Counted from the first letter of the stretch, positions 1-8,622 are shown. The stretch: 64,000 nt of DNA from JBCDJI01 sp964351865 (GCA_964351865.1 CAYGPJ010000014.1:35556-99555); one strand, 5' to 3'. The notes: generated from the sequence alone by a model not told the origin. Numbers and translations are program-made.

Positions 1-298
1 TGTGTATGATGCCGTTTTATAATTGTGAACAGAAGCACCCACTCGATAACGCGTTTTTAAGATACTGCAATCACTTCTGGTTTCAGCACCTCAACTGGCT
101 GTTCAATGCCAAGGGACTCCACTTGTTTAAGAGTCGCTTCCGCCACCGTGGAAGATCTATGTTCACCGTGTGTTATCCCAAAACCAGTATCGGTGGCTTG
201 TGGTCAGCCTTCCTGTTGTGGGAATTGTCCTCGGTGCTCACTCCGGCAGCACTGCTTAAGCGGTGCATGCGTAACGTCTCGGCCTCTCGATTTTAAAT
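1..298. other. No confident gene at the left edge
   Basis: Several short overlapping reading frames run on both strands here, but none shows a recognisable domain or a convincing start. On the minus strand a frame of about 50 codons ends near position 74 (last residues ...PEVIAVS). It is interrupted upstream by a stop and could be the remnant of a gene. I cannot assign it. Confidence 0.3.
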
Positions 299-760
299 CT
301 ACTCGACCCGTAATATCTTTGCTTTTGGAGAAGAGATCTGAGCGCCAGATTTTAATCCGACGAGCAGGGAACCCAGTGGAGAGTCGAGACTCAGCACCGT
401 GACTTCGGTGTCCTCTACAGTGACCTCCAACCCGCCAGCAACGGGAGCCAGTAAGAACCAGGCGCTCTCGGTGGCAAACTCGACCTGCACCAGCGCAGAG
501 ATATCGATCGGGGTAGTGGAGTCAAAGGCTTCTATCCGCATATTCTGGAATACGGACAAGTCAGCAATTGCTGCCTGTGCCTGTCGGGCAAAGCCGTCCG
601 CCAGATAGTTTTCTTCGGTCGATCGGGTATCGTATTTCCCTTAAGACTGGCTTTGGTCATCATTCCCTGCGGAGCGAGTTTTGCGGGAGGACTCTTGTAG
701 CGTTTCTATGTTTTTGCGTAATTCGACCGAGATGGTTTGGATGAGCTTAGTCTTGTTCAT
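299..760 (-). pseudogene. GreA/GreB-family elongation factor-like gene interrupted by an in-frame TAA
   Basis: Read from the ATG at 760, the frame gives MNKTKLIQTI... and runs to the stop at 299, a total of 154 codons. A single TAA at 641-643 (codon 40) interrupts it. After that stop, in the same frame, comes GKYDTRSTEENYLADGFARQ, which matches the KYDTRGLEASYLA block of small GreAB-like proteins. The end carries the GreA/B C-terminal pattern: FLLAPVAGG, then VLSLDSPLGSLLVGLKSG. The family binds RNA polymerase; members of this shorter branch are poorly characterised. Homology on both sides of the stop, without a frame change, points to a point nonsense mutation. A shorter product could start at the TTG at 559 but would lack the N-terminal coiled-coil arm. 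It could also be a sequencing error. Confidence 0.7.
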
Positions 761-919
761 GTATCAGGAAAAATATGTTAGGAATTCTGAAAGAATATTC
801 AGATCCTTGTTGGGTTTCAGCGTTTTCATTTGGCGTGGTAGCTTAGCGAGAATGCGCATGACGTGGCGGGCGCAGAAAGCGGGGCGGCCATGAAGAACGA
901 ATCTAACATCAACTGATTA

Positions 920-2413
920 TTAGTCGGTTATTTTACTTTCAAAACTCAAGGGGCCGGGATGATTGATGGATGAGGCGTTGGTGGCGTCGCCGGGCATTTC
1001 TAAATGCACGGAATCCGAATAACTGCTGGTACCGTTCGGGATCACTTTACCGTTGATGATGCGTGCCGGTTCATGTCGGTGGGGAGTTGGGTTCTCAGGA
1101 ATCGTATCGCCGGTTTGTTGCGTCCACCGCGCGATGAGTTGTCGCCCGAGCTCCAGATAATTTTTAGAATCGGGATCATCCGCGAGATTGGTGAGTTGGT
1201 GGGGATCGGTGCTGAGTCGGAACAGCTCCTCACTCGGCCCGGGGTCGACGAATAGCTGTTGTTGGGTCGGAGTGGTTTTGCCTGCCACGTGGGCCTGCCA
1301 CAGTTCTTTTCCAGCTGGAAAGTGAGGCTCAGATTCGAGCGCCCCGTTCGGTTGCTCCGGGGTATTATTTTTAATGTAGGTGAAGTCGCCAAAACGCACC
1401 ATCCGCGAGTGATCGGAATAAACGTGCCAGTTCTGTTCCGCAAAGGCCAATTCACGCACGACGGCTGTCGGATCTTTGAGGATCGGCACAAAACTCTGGC
1501 CCTGGACGAATTCAGGCTGCTCCAATCCTGCCAGCTCCAGACAGGTAGCACTCAGGTCGATTGAGCTGATCAAACTTTTCGTTACGGATGCGCTTCGAAT
1601 CAACTGGGGGTAATGGACGACCCAAGGCGTTTTGATACCACTGTCGTAGAGGCGGGATTTGTCACGGGGAAAAGGTCTGCCATTATCGGAAGCGACCACA
1701 ATCAGCGTGTTCTCCAGAATTCCTTGTCGCTCTAATTCTGCCACGACGGCACCGATGTAGTAATCGAAACGACTGACTTCATGATAGTAGTGAGCCAGGT
1801 CTTCGCGTGTGATTTTGGTATCCGCCATATAAGGTGGAACGATGATGTCATCAGTGTTGTATACGGGAGCGTGTTCGGTCTGCTGCCAACCCCGATGAGC
1901 ATCTCTGGAGGCGAGCCAGAAAAAGAAGGGTTGATCCAGCGGGCGGTTCCGCACGTGAGCGACCCAATCGTCAGATCCACCGGATCCGCCGCCTTTGGTG
2001 ATTTGGTTGAAAGCGCGATCCGGATTTTTGAACATATGGTTCTTGCCGGAGAGCACGGTGAAATAGCCGGCGTCTTTTAAGAGTTCAGGAAAACGGATTT
2101 GAGATTCCGGCAGCAGGGCATGGAGTTCCGGTGCGCCGGTATTGTGAGGATAGCGGCCGGTTATGATACTGCATCGGCTCGGACTGCAGCTGCTGGTGGT
2201 CAGATAGGCATTGTCAAATCGCATACCATGTAACGCCAATCTATCGATATGTGGGGTTTGGATAATGGGGTGTCCGTAACAACCAATATCCTCCTGGGAG
2301 ATATCGTCTGAGATGAAAAATATAATGTTCGGGGGTGGGGTTTCCGGTGGGGTAACAGACTTACTACAACCAATCAGCAGCAGGATTAAAAGATAAGGTG
2401 TTGCCGACTTCAT
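920..2413 (-). CDS. Sulfatase, lipoprotein
   Basis: This 497-residue protein belongs to the type I sulfatase (alkaline-phosphatase-like) family and should hydrolyse sulfate esters, probably on sulfated polysaccharide or glycosaminoglycan-like substrates. A lipoprotein signal with lipobox I-G-C16 places it on the periplasmic side of an envelope membrane. Metal-binding Asp36-Asp37 (FFISDD) and the C76-S-P-S-R80 sulfatase signature are intact; Cys76 would be converted to formylglycine by a maturase that is not in this window. The ASDNGRP block supplies further metal ligands. Overall it looks most like the heparan-N-sulfatase-like branch, but the substrate cannot be read from the sequence. It stands alone, with no polysaccharide-utilisation genes beside it. 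Confidence 0.93.
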   Translation of the reverse strand: MKSATPYLLILLLIGCSKSVTPPETPPPNIIFFISDDISQEDIGCYGHPIIQTPHIDRLALHGMRFDNAYLTTSSCSPSRCSIITGRYPHNTGAPELHALLPESQIRFPELLKDAGYFTVLSGKNHMFKNPDRAFNQITKGGGSGGSDDWVAHVRNRPLDQPFFFWLASRDAHRGWQQTEHAPVYNTDDIIVPPYMADTKITREDLAHYYHEVSRFDYYIGAVVAELERQGILENTLIVVASDNGRPFPRDKSRLYDSGIKTPWVVHYPQLIRSASVTKSLISSIDLSATCLELAGLEQPEFVQGQSFVPILKDPTAVVRELAFAEQNWHVYSDHSRMVRFGDFTYIKNNTPEQPNGALESEPHFPAGKELWQAHVAGKTTPTQQQLFVDPGPSEELFRLSTDPHQLTNLADDPDSKNYLELGRQLIARWTQQTGDTIPENPTPHRHEPARIINGKVIPNGTSSYSDSVHLEMPGDATNASSINHPGPLSFESKITD

Positions 2414-2564
2414 AGCGAAGCAGCCTCAACTTCCAGTGCATCCTTGTCAATGGTTAATTTTCAATAAACCGTTTTGCTTGCAGCGTATTCATGTGGCGTA
2501 GGCGCTCGCGGTGGTGTTTTGGTATATGGGCAAAAGAAAATAAGATGATACGATTAATGATCGC

Positions 2565-2894
2565 ATGAGTATATTTTGGCCTTCAGTGAGCAAACGGGAA
2601 TCCATTTGTTATGTGCATATGGTGCTGGCATTTACTCCATTAGCATTCACGCCATTATGGCTTTATCTGCTGGGAGAGGGATGGGTGAAATTTGGGGGAG
2701 GATGTAAGGATGTGGTTCTGATCTTGCCGTATATGATCTGGGCTTTGTTTTTTGGATTTTCATCCATGGCGCTGATACTCAAGCGCTGGCCGTTGCGCGC
2801 GTGGTTGATAGTTGCCAACGTGATTGCAATAGCCTCAGTGTTGGTGCCCGGAAAAAGGGGTCAGGTGACGATATTGACAGTTTCAAACCATTGA
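2565..2894 (+). CDS. Hypothetical small membrane protein with repeat-derived C-terminus
   Basis: I do not recognise this 109-residue protein. It has about three hydrophobic segments (residues 18-37, 48-69 and 77-92) and no motif that suggests a function. Its last dozen residues (KRGQVTILTVSNH) are encoded by a short repeat at 2852-2879 that belongs to the transposase-associated element downstream. The present C-terminus is therefore probably not ancestral: the element seems to have landed in or at the end of the gene. It may be a truncated remnant. Confidence 0.4.
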   Translation: MSIFWPSVSKRESICYVHMVLAFTPLAFTPLWLYLLGEGWVKFGGGCKDVVLILPYMIWALFFGFSSMALILKRWPLRAWLIVANVIAIASVLVPGKRGQVTILTVSNH

Positions 2895-3068
2895 AGTCGT
2901 CTAATTCGTTGACTGCCATTCGAGTCAATCCCGATCCCGACTGGGTCCGGTGATCTATATTCAATCTGCGGTTGGCTCGGCATAAGTCATATTCAAACTA
3001 AGATGCAAATTCTGTCAAGATCGTCACCTGACCCCTTTCTCCAAAGATCGTCACCTGACCCCTTTCTC
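2852..3068. repeat. REP-like short repeats flanking the transposase remnant
   Basis: A motif of about 22 bp with core GGGGTCAGGTGACGAT occurs once in plus orientation at 2852-2879 and twice, tandemly, in inverted orientation at 3012-3040 and 3041-3068. The inverted pair abuts the transposase homology. The arrangement resembles the REP-type repeats recognised by Y1/HUH REP-associated transposases. The stretch between the copies (2880-3011) holds nothing I can identify. Confidence 0.7.
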
Positions 3069-3069
3069 G

Positions 3070-3950
3070 ACCCATCTGTATCTTGAAACGCCGCAGGGTA
3101 ATCTCAGCCAAGCGATGAGCTGGCTGCAGACAACGTTCACCATCCGTTACAATCGAAAGAAAAAGCGTGTAGGTCATTTGTTTCAAGGACGCTACAAGGC
3201 TCAATTGGTCGAGGACGATCACTACGGGCAGGAATTGATCGAATACATTCATTTGAATCCAATTCGCAAACGAAAGAACGGTCGGGTGATTCAGTTCGGC
3301 GACTGGGAGCAATTGATAAACTACCCATGGAGCAGTCATTTCCAGTATAGTCGTAGCGAGGAAGATTCACGAGTGCCCGTGAACGTTAAATATTTAAAGT
3401 TCTGGGGAAAAGATGAAACAACCGGACGTGCGGCATACCGCAAAAGCTTGAGGAAGCTGGTGACCAATGACGTTCCAGTGGATCCATTTACTGAAATTCA
3501 GGAAAGTCTGGCGATGGGGAGTAAAGATTTCCTCAAGAAAGCAAAAGAGATGGTGGCCGCCAAATCAGGCAAAACCGAAAAAAAGAAAAAGAAGCGCTGG
3601 CAGGCGGTAGATCGTGAAGCGGAAATTAGAAAACGACTCAATAAAGAACGGATAAACGGGTGATGATCTGGGCATTGGTTAGCCTGGCAGGAGTTTCAGG
3701 GGTGAAGTTGGCAAGTGAATTTGGGTATGGGGACGGCAGTGGAATTTACCGTGTGGTGCAGCGATTGAATAAAAAGGCCCAGCACGATGAAGTGCTGTAT
3801 AAGAAGTTGGAAGCGCTGAAAAATCAGTCAAGAGTCAAGCCACGACCCCGAAGAAGAGTCAAGCCACGACCCCGAAGAGACCCCGAAGAGAGGTGTAAGA
3901 GTCAAGCCACGACCCCGAAGAGGTGTAAAGGTATAAAAGTGGTAAGGTAG
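3070..3950 (+). pseudogene. REP-associated Y1/HUH transposase, 5'-truncated and frameshifted
   Basis: Homology to IS200-like Y1 transposases starts at 3070 with THLYLETPQGNLSQ, directly after the REP-like repeats. In intact proteins this stretch begins with the two-histidine HUH motif. Only the second His (3073-3075) survives, so the N-terminal third and half of the metal site are lost. The GHLFQGRYKA block and the EYIHLNPIR segment, which carries the catalytic tyrosine, are present. An open frame from the ATG at 3115 ends at a TGA at 3661-3663. The family's C-terminal helical domain (LASEFGYGDGSGIYRVVQRL) continues in another frame from 3660, so there is a frameshift or stop at the junction. 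The end reads into the tandem repeats at 3829-3923. It is unlikely to encode an active nuclease. Confidence 0.8.
3829..3923. repeat. Three copies of an AGAGTCAAGCCACGACCCC repeat
   Basis: The 19-bp core AGAGTCAAGCCACGACCCC followed by GAAG occurs at about 3831-3853, 3855-3877 and 3898-3920, at the 3' end of the transposase remnant. A fourth, slightly diverged copy lies at 5528-5549. These look like right-end REP-type sequences of the same or a related element. Confidence 0.75.
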
Positions 3951-3995
3951 GAAAGTGGCAGCTCAATGCTAGCTCTCCCGTCATTTACCAATCAG

Positions 3996-4724
3996 CTACT
4001 TAGACGTAATCTCCTGAAGCCAGGCGATGAATTTTTCGGGTTGGCTCTTATGTCCACCTCCCGGAATTTCTTCGGTTTTGAGTTCCTTGGCTTTGAAGTC
4101 TTCTTCCAGATATTTGGCCAGGGCCGGATTCTGTTTCCCTGTCAGCGGGGCATCGTTGTCGCTCCAGAACATGTAGATGGGCTGCCGTTTCCAGCGGCTG
4201 GCAAGATCGACGCGCTCCGGGCAATTAGCGCTGCGGTAACACATGGCGGTGAAAACCTTATCATATTCCTCAGCTATGATCATCCATCCGGCATAACCTC
4301 CTCCACTATGGGCAGTGTACACCACCCAGTCCTCATCGTATTCCAGACTGTCCGTCACTCGCTCGATAACTTCCTCGAGGTAATCGACATCCTCAGGAAT
4401 GTGTTTGGAGTGTCGGGAAGAGCGCAAATCAAGGGTAACGGCAATGAAAGGAAATTTCTCAGCACGGTCTTTCCACTGATTCATTTCTTTAGTGGCGGAT
4501 CCCCCATTGGGATGGCCGAAGAAAACCAGTGGTAGGGGACCTTCTTTACCGTAGGCGGTGGGGAGGTAGACAGAAAACTGGTTGTCTTCTGTTCGAGCTT
4601 CCACCGTATACGTCTCCAGTCCTGGCTCAGTCTGCAGTTTATCAGCTGCATGCACGCCTGTGGTAATCATCAGGAGTGCAGTAATCCATGTGGTCCATTG
4701 ACGGCTAGTGGAGTGATAATACAT
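3996..4724 (-). CDS. Secreted alpha/beta-hydrolase, esterase/depolymerase-like
   Basis: This 242-residue protein has an N-terminal signal peptide (residues 1-26, ending VHA-A). Its fold pattern is that of the LpqC/polyhydroxybutyrate-depolymerase-like esterases. The oxyanion region FFGHPNGG lies near residues 68-75. The nucleophile Ser140 sits in AHSGGG, a variant of the G-x-S-x-G elbow. The candidate acid Asp is in FWSDNDAPL and the catalytic His in IPGGGHKS near the C-terminus. The product should be exported and cleave an ester of unknown nature. It lies between the transposon remnant and the toxin-antitoxin pair, with no obvious partner. Confidence 0.75.
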   Translation of the reverse strand: MYYHSTSRQWTTWITALLMITTGVHAADKLQTEPGLETYTVEARTEDNQFSVYLPTAYGKEGPLPLVFFGHPNGGSATKEMNQWKDRAEKFPFIAVTLDLRSSRHSKHIPEDVDYLEEVIERVTDSLEYDEDWVVYTAHSGGGYAGWMIIAEEYDKVFTAMCYRSANCPERVDLASRWKRQPIYMFWSDNDAPLTGKQNPALAKYLEEDFKAKELKTEEIPGGGHKSQPEKFIAWLQEITSK

Positions 4725-4799
4725 GCGGAATCTTTAACTAGAGAGCTGAGGTTGTAAATAGAAGAAAAATTGAGATCACGAAGTGCCAATATAACCGCA

Positions 4800-4834
4800 T
4801 TGACAATATGTCTCTATTAATATAGACATAAATA
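4800..4834 (+). promoter_or_regulatory. Candidate promoter and palindromic operator of the toxin-antitoxin pair
   Basis: A consensus -35 box TTGACA lies at 4800-4805, with a TAGACA-like -10 at 4823-4828 (17-bp spacing). An imperfect palindrome (tatgtctctat / atagacata) spans 4807-4830 and overlaps the -10. This fits autorepression by the antitoxin, which is usual for such operons. Transcription would start at or next to the GTG start codon at 4835, and no Shine-Dalgarno sequence is seen, so the mRNA may be leaderless. Confidence 0.45.
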
Positions 4835-5074
4835 GTGAAAGCGAAGATTGTGGATCTGCGATACCGCACCAAAGATGTTCTCGCTTCCCTGGAGCGTGGC
4901 GAGTCGGTGGAAATTACCAGTCACGGTAAATTGAAGGGGGTTATTGAGCCGGTCAAATCATCGGACAGTAAGAAATCCATGCGCGTGCAGGAGCATCCGA
5001 TGTTTGGCAGCGTGCCAGATAAGAAGAGTGTGGATGAGATAATTGATGCGCTGCGTGGTGCTCGTTATTCCTGA
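4835..5074 (+). CDS. Phd/YefM-type antitoxin
   Basis: This 79-residue protein shows the pattern of Phd/YefM-family antitoxins: an N-terminal DNA-binding half with DLRYRTKDVLASLERGESVEITSHGK... and then a variable, charged tail that would wrap the toxin. The GTG start at 4835 gives the expected N-terminus; no better start lies upstream. The toxin gene begins 2 bp after the stop, so the two are almost certainly co-transcribed. The protein should neutralise the PIN-domain toxin and repress its own promoter through the palindrome just upstream. Confidence 0.8.
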   Translation: MKAKIVDLRYRTKDVLASLERGESVEITSHGKLKGVIEPVKSSDSKKSMRVQEHPMFGSVPDKKSVDEIIDALRGARYS

Positions 5075-5076
5075 CT

Positions 5077-5457
5077 ATGCTGTTTGATACAGACATCCTG
5101 ACTTGGGTGCAGCGTGGTAGCGAGAAAGCCGCCAATGTGATCAATCGATCCGAAAAGCGGACCATTTCTCTGGTCAGCTATCTGGAATTCATTCAGGGGG
5201 CACGGGATCAGAAACACCTGAAGTTGAATCGGGATTTTCTAAAGACACTTGAATTCTCAGTCGTGCCACTCGATGAACAGATTGGCCATCGCGCTGCTAT
5301 TTACATCGAATCGTATGGGCTGTCCCACCACACGCGCATGGCAGATGCCCTGATAGCAGCGACCGCAGTCGAATCCGGCTTAACCCTCTGCACGGCCAAT
5401 GCGAAGCATTACCGGCAAATACCAGAGTTAGAGCTGAAGGTTTTGAAATTAGGGTAG
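5077..5457 (+). CDS. PIN-domain toxin, VapC family
   Basis: This 126-residue PIN-domain protein should be a Mg-dependent endoribonuclease. The conserved acidic residues are visible: Asp4 (LLFDTD-type start), Glu37 (SYLEFIQG) and Asp90 (RMADALIAATA). TANAKHYRQIP near residues 107-115 is the terminal motif, with Asn where many homologues have Asp. The length fits the VapC family. It follows the antitoxin directly. RNA targets, often tRNA or rRNA in this family, cannot be predicted here. Confidence 0.85.
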   Translation: MLFDTDILTWVQRGSEKAANVINRSEKRTISLVSYLEFIQGARDQKHLKLNRDFLKTLEFSVVPLDEQIGHRAAIYIESYGLSHHTRMADALIAATAVESGLTLCTANAKHYRQIPELELKVLKLG

Positions 5458-5745
5458 GTTATTTTACAGGGGAAAAGAAATAGGGGTGGAACAAAAATAG
5501 GTCTGTCCACTAAGTTTCTCAAATGCGTCAAGAGTCAAGCCTCGACCCCGTTGATAAGAGATACAAGATTAGTTTCAAAACAGGGTTCTGACATGAATGG
5601 CATTCTATACACTTCCGGAACTGTCATACGGAATCGATTTGGTTCAGCAAATTCTATGAATTTGAGTGAAAATGAACGACGAAATGCAATTTCATCCTAC
5701 AGAGCTGACGCCAGTGGCGATCGTTACCTATCAGGGAAACCGCTT
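5458..5745. other. Spacer with one AGAGTCAAGCC repeat copy
   Basis: This stretch between the toxin and the next gene holds one copy of the AGAGTCAAGCCtCGACCCC repeat at 5528-5549, matching the three copies at 3829-3923. No gene with recognisable content is present; short frames on the plus strand have no family features. Confidence 0.6.
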
Positions 5746-6702
5746 CTATTCAAAAGAGATAAATTGATCAAGTAAGGGGCTTTTGCGGATGCGCTGGATT
5801 CTATGAGTATAGCGATCCACTTTCTCACGCTGAATTTCCAGCAGTCCCCATTCTTCCAGGGGCTCCAACACATAAATGTTTAACAATTTGTCAGGGGTAA
5901 AATAGGTTACCCCGGATAGGTCGGATTCAAGTTGGGCCAGTGCCATGGGATGCAGTAATTGTTGGCATAGTTGGTCGGCCTCGATCCATGTTGCACCTCG
6001 ATCCTGCAGCGGCTTGAGTGCGTATGGAACTTCGTATTGCAGCCAGTCCAATTCAGGACGCAATCGAGTGCGGTAACCGATGTTGAATTTAGTGAAATAG
6101 GTCAGGAATAGTTGTCGGTAGAGTTTTCCGGCGGATTCTTCCTTGAGGAGGGGTAGTGACTTTTTACGGACCGAGTAGTGTCCTTTGCTGATGCCGATCA
6201 ACCCGCTGAGTTTGCAGATGATGCGGGCAATATGCAGGGGAAACACATCTTCTTCGTTGAGGACCTTATGGTACGAAAGAACTTGTTCCTTGGTTTTTGT
6301 ATCGAAAAAGACATCGACCATCTCGGTGACGAATCCCCGAGTGAAGTTGCCTTTGGGAGTCGATTTGACCCGTCCTGTTTCATGCAGGGCTAGTAGAAAT
6401 TGGCGAATGCGGATGAAACTTTTGGAACCGCTCAGTTCATCGATGGTCAGTTGATCTGAGAATTGAAGGGGGCTTTCCGGACTTCCCATGGGGTGATTGT
6501 ATAAGGTGTGTAGCATCTTGGGACTGAACCCGCCCATCGTTGCCTGGGAAGTGTTATTGTAATCCTGCACGATGGCATCCAGGGCTGCCTGAATGTCTTG
6601 TGGAGCCGAGGCTTCCTCCTGATCCAGCACCTGTTTCAGTTGTGCTCTCAATTCAGGAGGTAGACCACCTCCTTCGGCGGGGTTCGAATTAAATTGAATC
6701 AC
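5746..6702 (-). CDS. Hypothetical protein, 318 residues
   Basis: I do not recognise this protein. It has no signal peptide or membrane segment and looks like a soluble, helix-rich cytoplasmic protein. The C-terminal third, with paired hydrophobic/charged helices and a segment LLNIYVLEPLEEWGLLEIQRE, has the look of a winged-helix module. A basic patch lies at YSVRKKSLPLLKEE. It is divergent from the DUF2293 gene at 6761, with about 58 bp between the starts, so the two may share a control region. Its 3' end converges with the toxin-antitoxin region. Confidence 0.6.
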   Translation of the reverse strand: MIQFNSNPAEGGGLPPELRAQLKQVLDQEEASAPQDIQAALDAIVQDYNNTSQATMGGFSPKMLHTLYNHPMGSPESPLQFSDQLTIDELSGSKSFIRIRQFLLALHETGRVKSTPKGNFTRGFVTEMVDVFFDTKTKEQVLSYHKVLNEEDVFPLHIARIICKLSGLIGISKGHYSVRKKSLPLLKEESAGKLYRQLFLTYFTKFNIGYRTRLRPELDWLQYEVPYALKPLQDRGATWIEADQLCQQLLHPMALAQLESDLSGVTYFTPDKLLNIYVLEPLEEWGLLEIQREKVDRYTHRIQRIRKSPLLDQFISFE

Positions 6703-6760
6703 GCCTTTGAGTGTACCAAAGAGGCTGGCCTTGGATCAAAGAATATGAGAAATTTTTTGC

Positions 6761-7414
6761 ATGGATGACCTTAAAGTGTTCATCTCAAATCGTGACCCGA
6801 GCTGTGGGGAGTGCGGCAAAGTACTCGACCATCACCCGTGGATTACCCTGCAAGGGGAGCAGGCTTTATGTCTGGAATGCGCGGATTTAGATCATCTGGT
6901 CTTTCTTCCGGCGGGCAATACCGCGTTGACACGTCGAGCTCGAAAATACTCTACCCTGTGTGCAGTGGTTCTCAAGTGGAGTCGCGCCCGGAAACACTAT
7001 GAGCGGCAGGGATTGCTTGTTGAGGAAGCCGCGCTGGATCAGGCGGAGCAGGAGTGCGCTGGTGATGAAGCAGAGCGCAGTGCTTTACGGGAAAAGGCAG
7101 CCGAGCGCCGGGAGGCGCTGGATCGTGAGTTTATTAAAGCGTTCGGTCAGACGATTCGTGAGCAATTCCCGGGTTGTCCGCCGGAGCGGGAATATGAAAT
7201 TGCCCGCCACGCCTGCCAGAAATATTCCGGCAGAATTGGTCGTAGTTCTGCCGCCCGTGAATTGGACCCTCAGGCCGTGCGTCTGGCGGTGATCGCGCAT
7301 ATCCGCCATCAGGAGACGGAGTATGATGCGCTTCTTATGCGGGGATTGGATCGTATGGAAGCGCGGGCACGGATTCAGGATGATCTGAATCAGGTAGTTC
7401 GGGATTGGGAATAA
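6761..7414 (+). CDS. DUF2293 domain protein with zinc-ribbon-like N-terminus
   Basis: This is a 217-residue protein. The C-terminal half matches DUF2293 (FPGCPPEREYEIARHACQKYSGRIGRSSAARE..., then VIAHIRHQETEYDALL). The N-terminus carries two Cys pairs, C15-x2-C18 and C37-x2-C40, which could bind one zinc. The centre is a charged coiled coil (residues 85-125). DUF2293 has no established function; the zinc knuckle plus basic HxCxKYSGR block suggest nucleic-acid binding, which is an inference. It is divergent from the unknown gene at 5746-6702. Confidence 0.75.
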   Translation: MDDLKVFISNRDPSCGECGKVLDHHPWITLQGEQALCLECADLDHLVFLPAGNTALTRRARKYSTLCAVVLKWSRARKHYERQGLLVEEAALDQAEQECAGDEAERSALREKAAERREALDREFIKAFGQTIREQFPGCPPEREYEIARHACQKYSGRIGRSSAARELDPQAVRLAVIAHIRHQETEYDALLMRGLDRMEARARIQDDLNQVVRDWE

Positions 7415-7990
7415 AGTCGATTGGACTTCAGGCAGAGGGGTAAGGAGTAAGGAGTAAGGATTAAGGATTGTGGATTGGGCGGGAGATAAATAATAAAGGA
7501 GCTGGTTCAACGGGATCAACTCTCGCGCGAAGGCTACTTCAAATGTTTTCGCGAGCGAGCGGCTCGATCCTCATCCATCAAAGAATATGATGGCGGTGTG
7601 ACCTGCCAGGTGAATCCTAATGTTTATAAAGGGGGGGGTGCCTAAAGTTTTTGCAGGATGAGATGGGCTCCATTGTGAATCACAGCACAATGATTGCGTT
7701 GGGTCTGTATTCCGGCTTGGCTATTCGGTTGGTATGAAAAAATCACCTCAAGGGCGATGCTGCTTCATGTTAACGGATCTGGGATCACCGGGTTAGGTGG
7801 GCGAGGCTCCCGCAAAAAATGTGACCATCAGACAAGTCAACTTACTTCATGGCATGAGCTCGCCAGAACCGTCAGGTAGGTCGGCGGTTTGAACGCAACA
7901 TAAAGAAGGTGTCTTTGGTGTATTTCGGGTCCGCAACACACCATTCATTTTAATTAATGATGTGAAATATTTGACAGGTAACGAATTGGC
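7415..7990. other. Non-coding stretch with short tandem repeats
   Basis: At 7438-7470 a 7-bp unit (GTAAGGA, then TTAAGGA) repeats about four times; a similar unit occurs at 49355-49390. A frame of about 50 codons without a start (7490-7645, ending NPNVYKGGGA) might be a gene fragment and ends at an eight-G tract near 7631. I see no complete gene or RNA here. Confidence 0.5.
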
Positions 7991-8500
7991 ATGACGTTTA
8001 CCTGTATGAAATCAAAAAAATTATTACCAATTATATTAGGATTCGTGGCGGTAGCATTCATCAGTTTACCGGCGGCCAACGCTGAACATCACGAGAAAGA
8101 CATCGTCGATACAGCGGTAGCTGCCGGATCATTTAAAACGCTGGCAGCGGCACTGGATGCGGGTGGATTGATCGATGTCTTGAAAGGGGAAGGACCGTTT
8201 ACCGTATTCGCTCCGACCGATGAAGCCTTCGCCAAGTTGCCGGAAGGAACGGTGGAAACTCTGCTCAAGCCTGAAAATAAGGATAAGTTGGTCTCAATCC
8301 TCACTTATCATGTCGTTCCCGGCAAAGTGATGGCGGCGGATGTCGTTAAACTGACCGAAGCGACCACGGTTCAAGGAACGAGTGTGGATATCAAAGTCAC
8401 AGATGGGACCGTCATGGTGGATGGAGCGAAGGTAATCAAACCCGATATAGCTGCAACTAATGGTGTCATTCATGTCATCGACACGGTGATCATGCCATAA
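7991..8500 (+). CDS. Secreted fasciclin (FAS1) domain protein
   Basis: This 169-residue protein has a signal peptide (cleavage after AANA, about residue 31) and a single FAS1 domain. The two conserved boxes are present: FTVFAPTDEAFAKLP and, near the end, TNGVIHVIDTVIMP, with the LTYHVVPGK segment between them. Single-FAS1 secreted proteins of this size are common in bacteria and are thought to mediate adhesion. The start at 7991 is preceded by AGGTAA at a workable distance; an alternative ATG lies at 8006. It is followed by a hairpin terminator and then by repeats, so it is probably monocistronic. Confidence 0.9.
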   Translation: MTFTCMKSKKLLPIILGFVAVAFISLPAANAEHHEKDIVDTAVAAGSFKTLAAALDAGGLIDVLKGEGPFTVFAPTDEAFAKLPEGTVETLLKPENKDKLVSILTYHVVPGKVMAADVVKLTEATTVQGTSVDIKVTDGTVMVDGAKVIKPDIAATNGVIHVIDTVIMP

Positions 8501-8542
8501 GCGATCCTTCAGCCAAAATTATTCGTAAAACAGAACGATCTG

Positions 8543-8580
8543 ATAAGCGGTAGTCCCCAGTGGGCTGCCGCTTATTTATG
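8543..8580 (+). terminator. Hairpin terminator after the fasciclin gene
   Basis: ATAAGCGGTAG pairs with CTGCCGCTTAT around an 11-nt loop (8543-8575), with one G-T pair. Only a short T-rich tail follows. It lies 42 bp after the fasciclin stop. Confidence 0.6.
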
Positions 8581-8622
8581 TGGTGGTCGTCTACGGCGAG
8601 AGTTGCGTCCAAGTACTTGCCT

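Noticed and set aside
7438..7470. Short regular repeats that might be a CRISPR array
   Set aside because: The 7-bp units are directly tandem with no spacers and no cas genes are in the window. It is a simple-sequence repeat.
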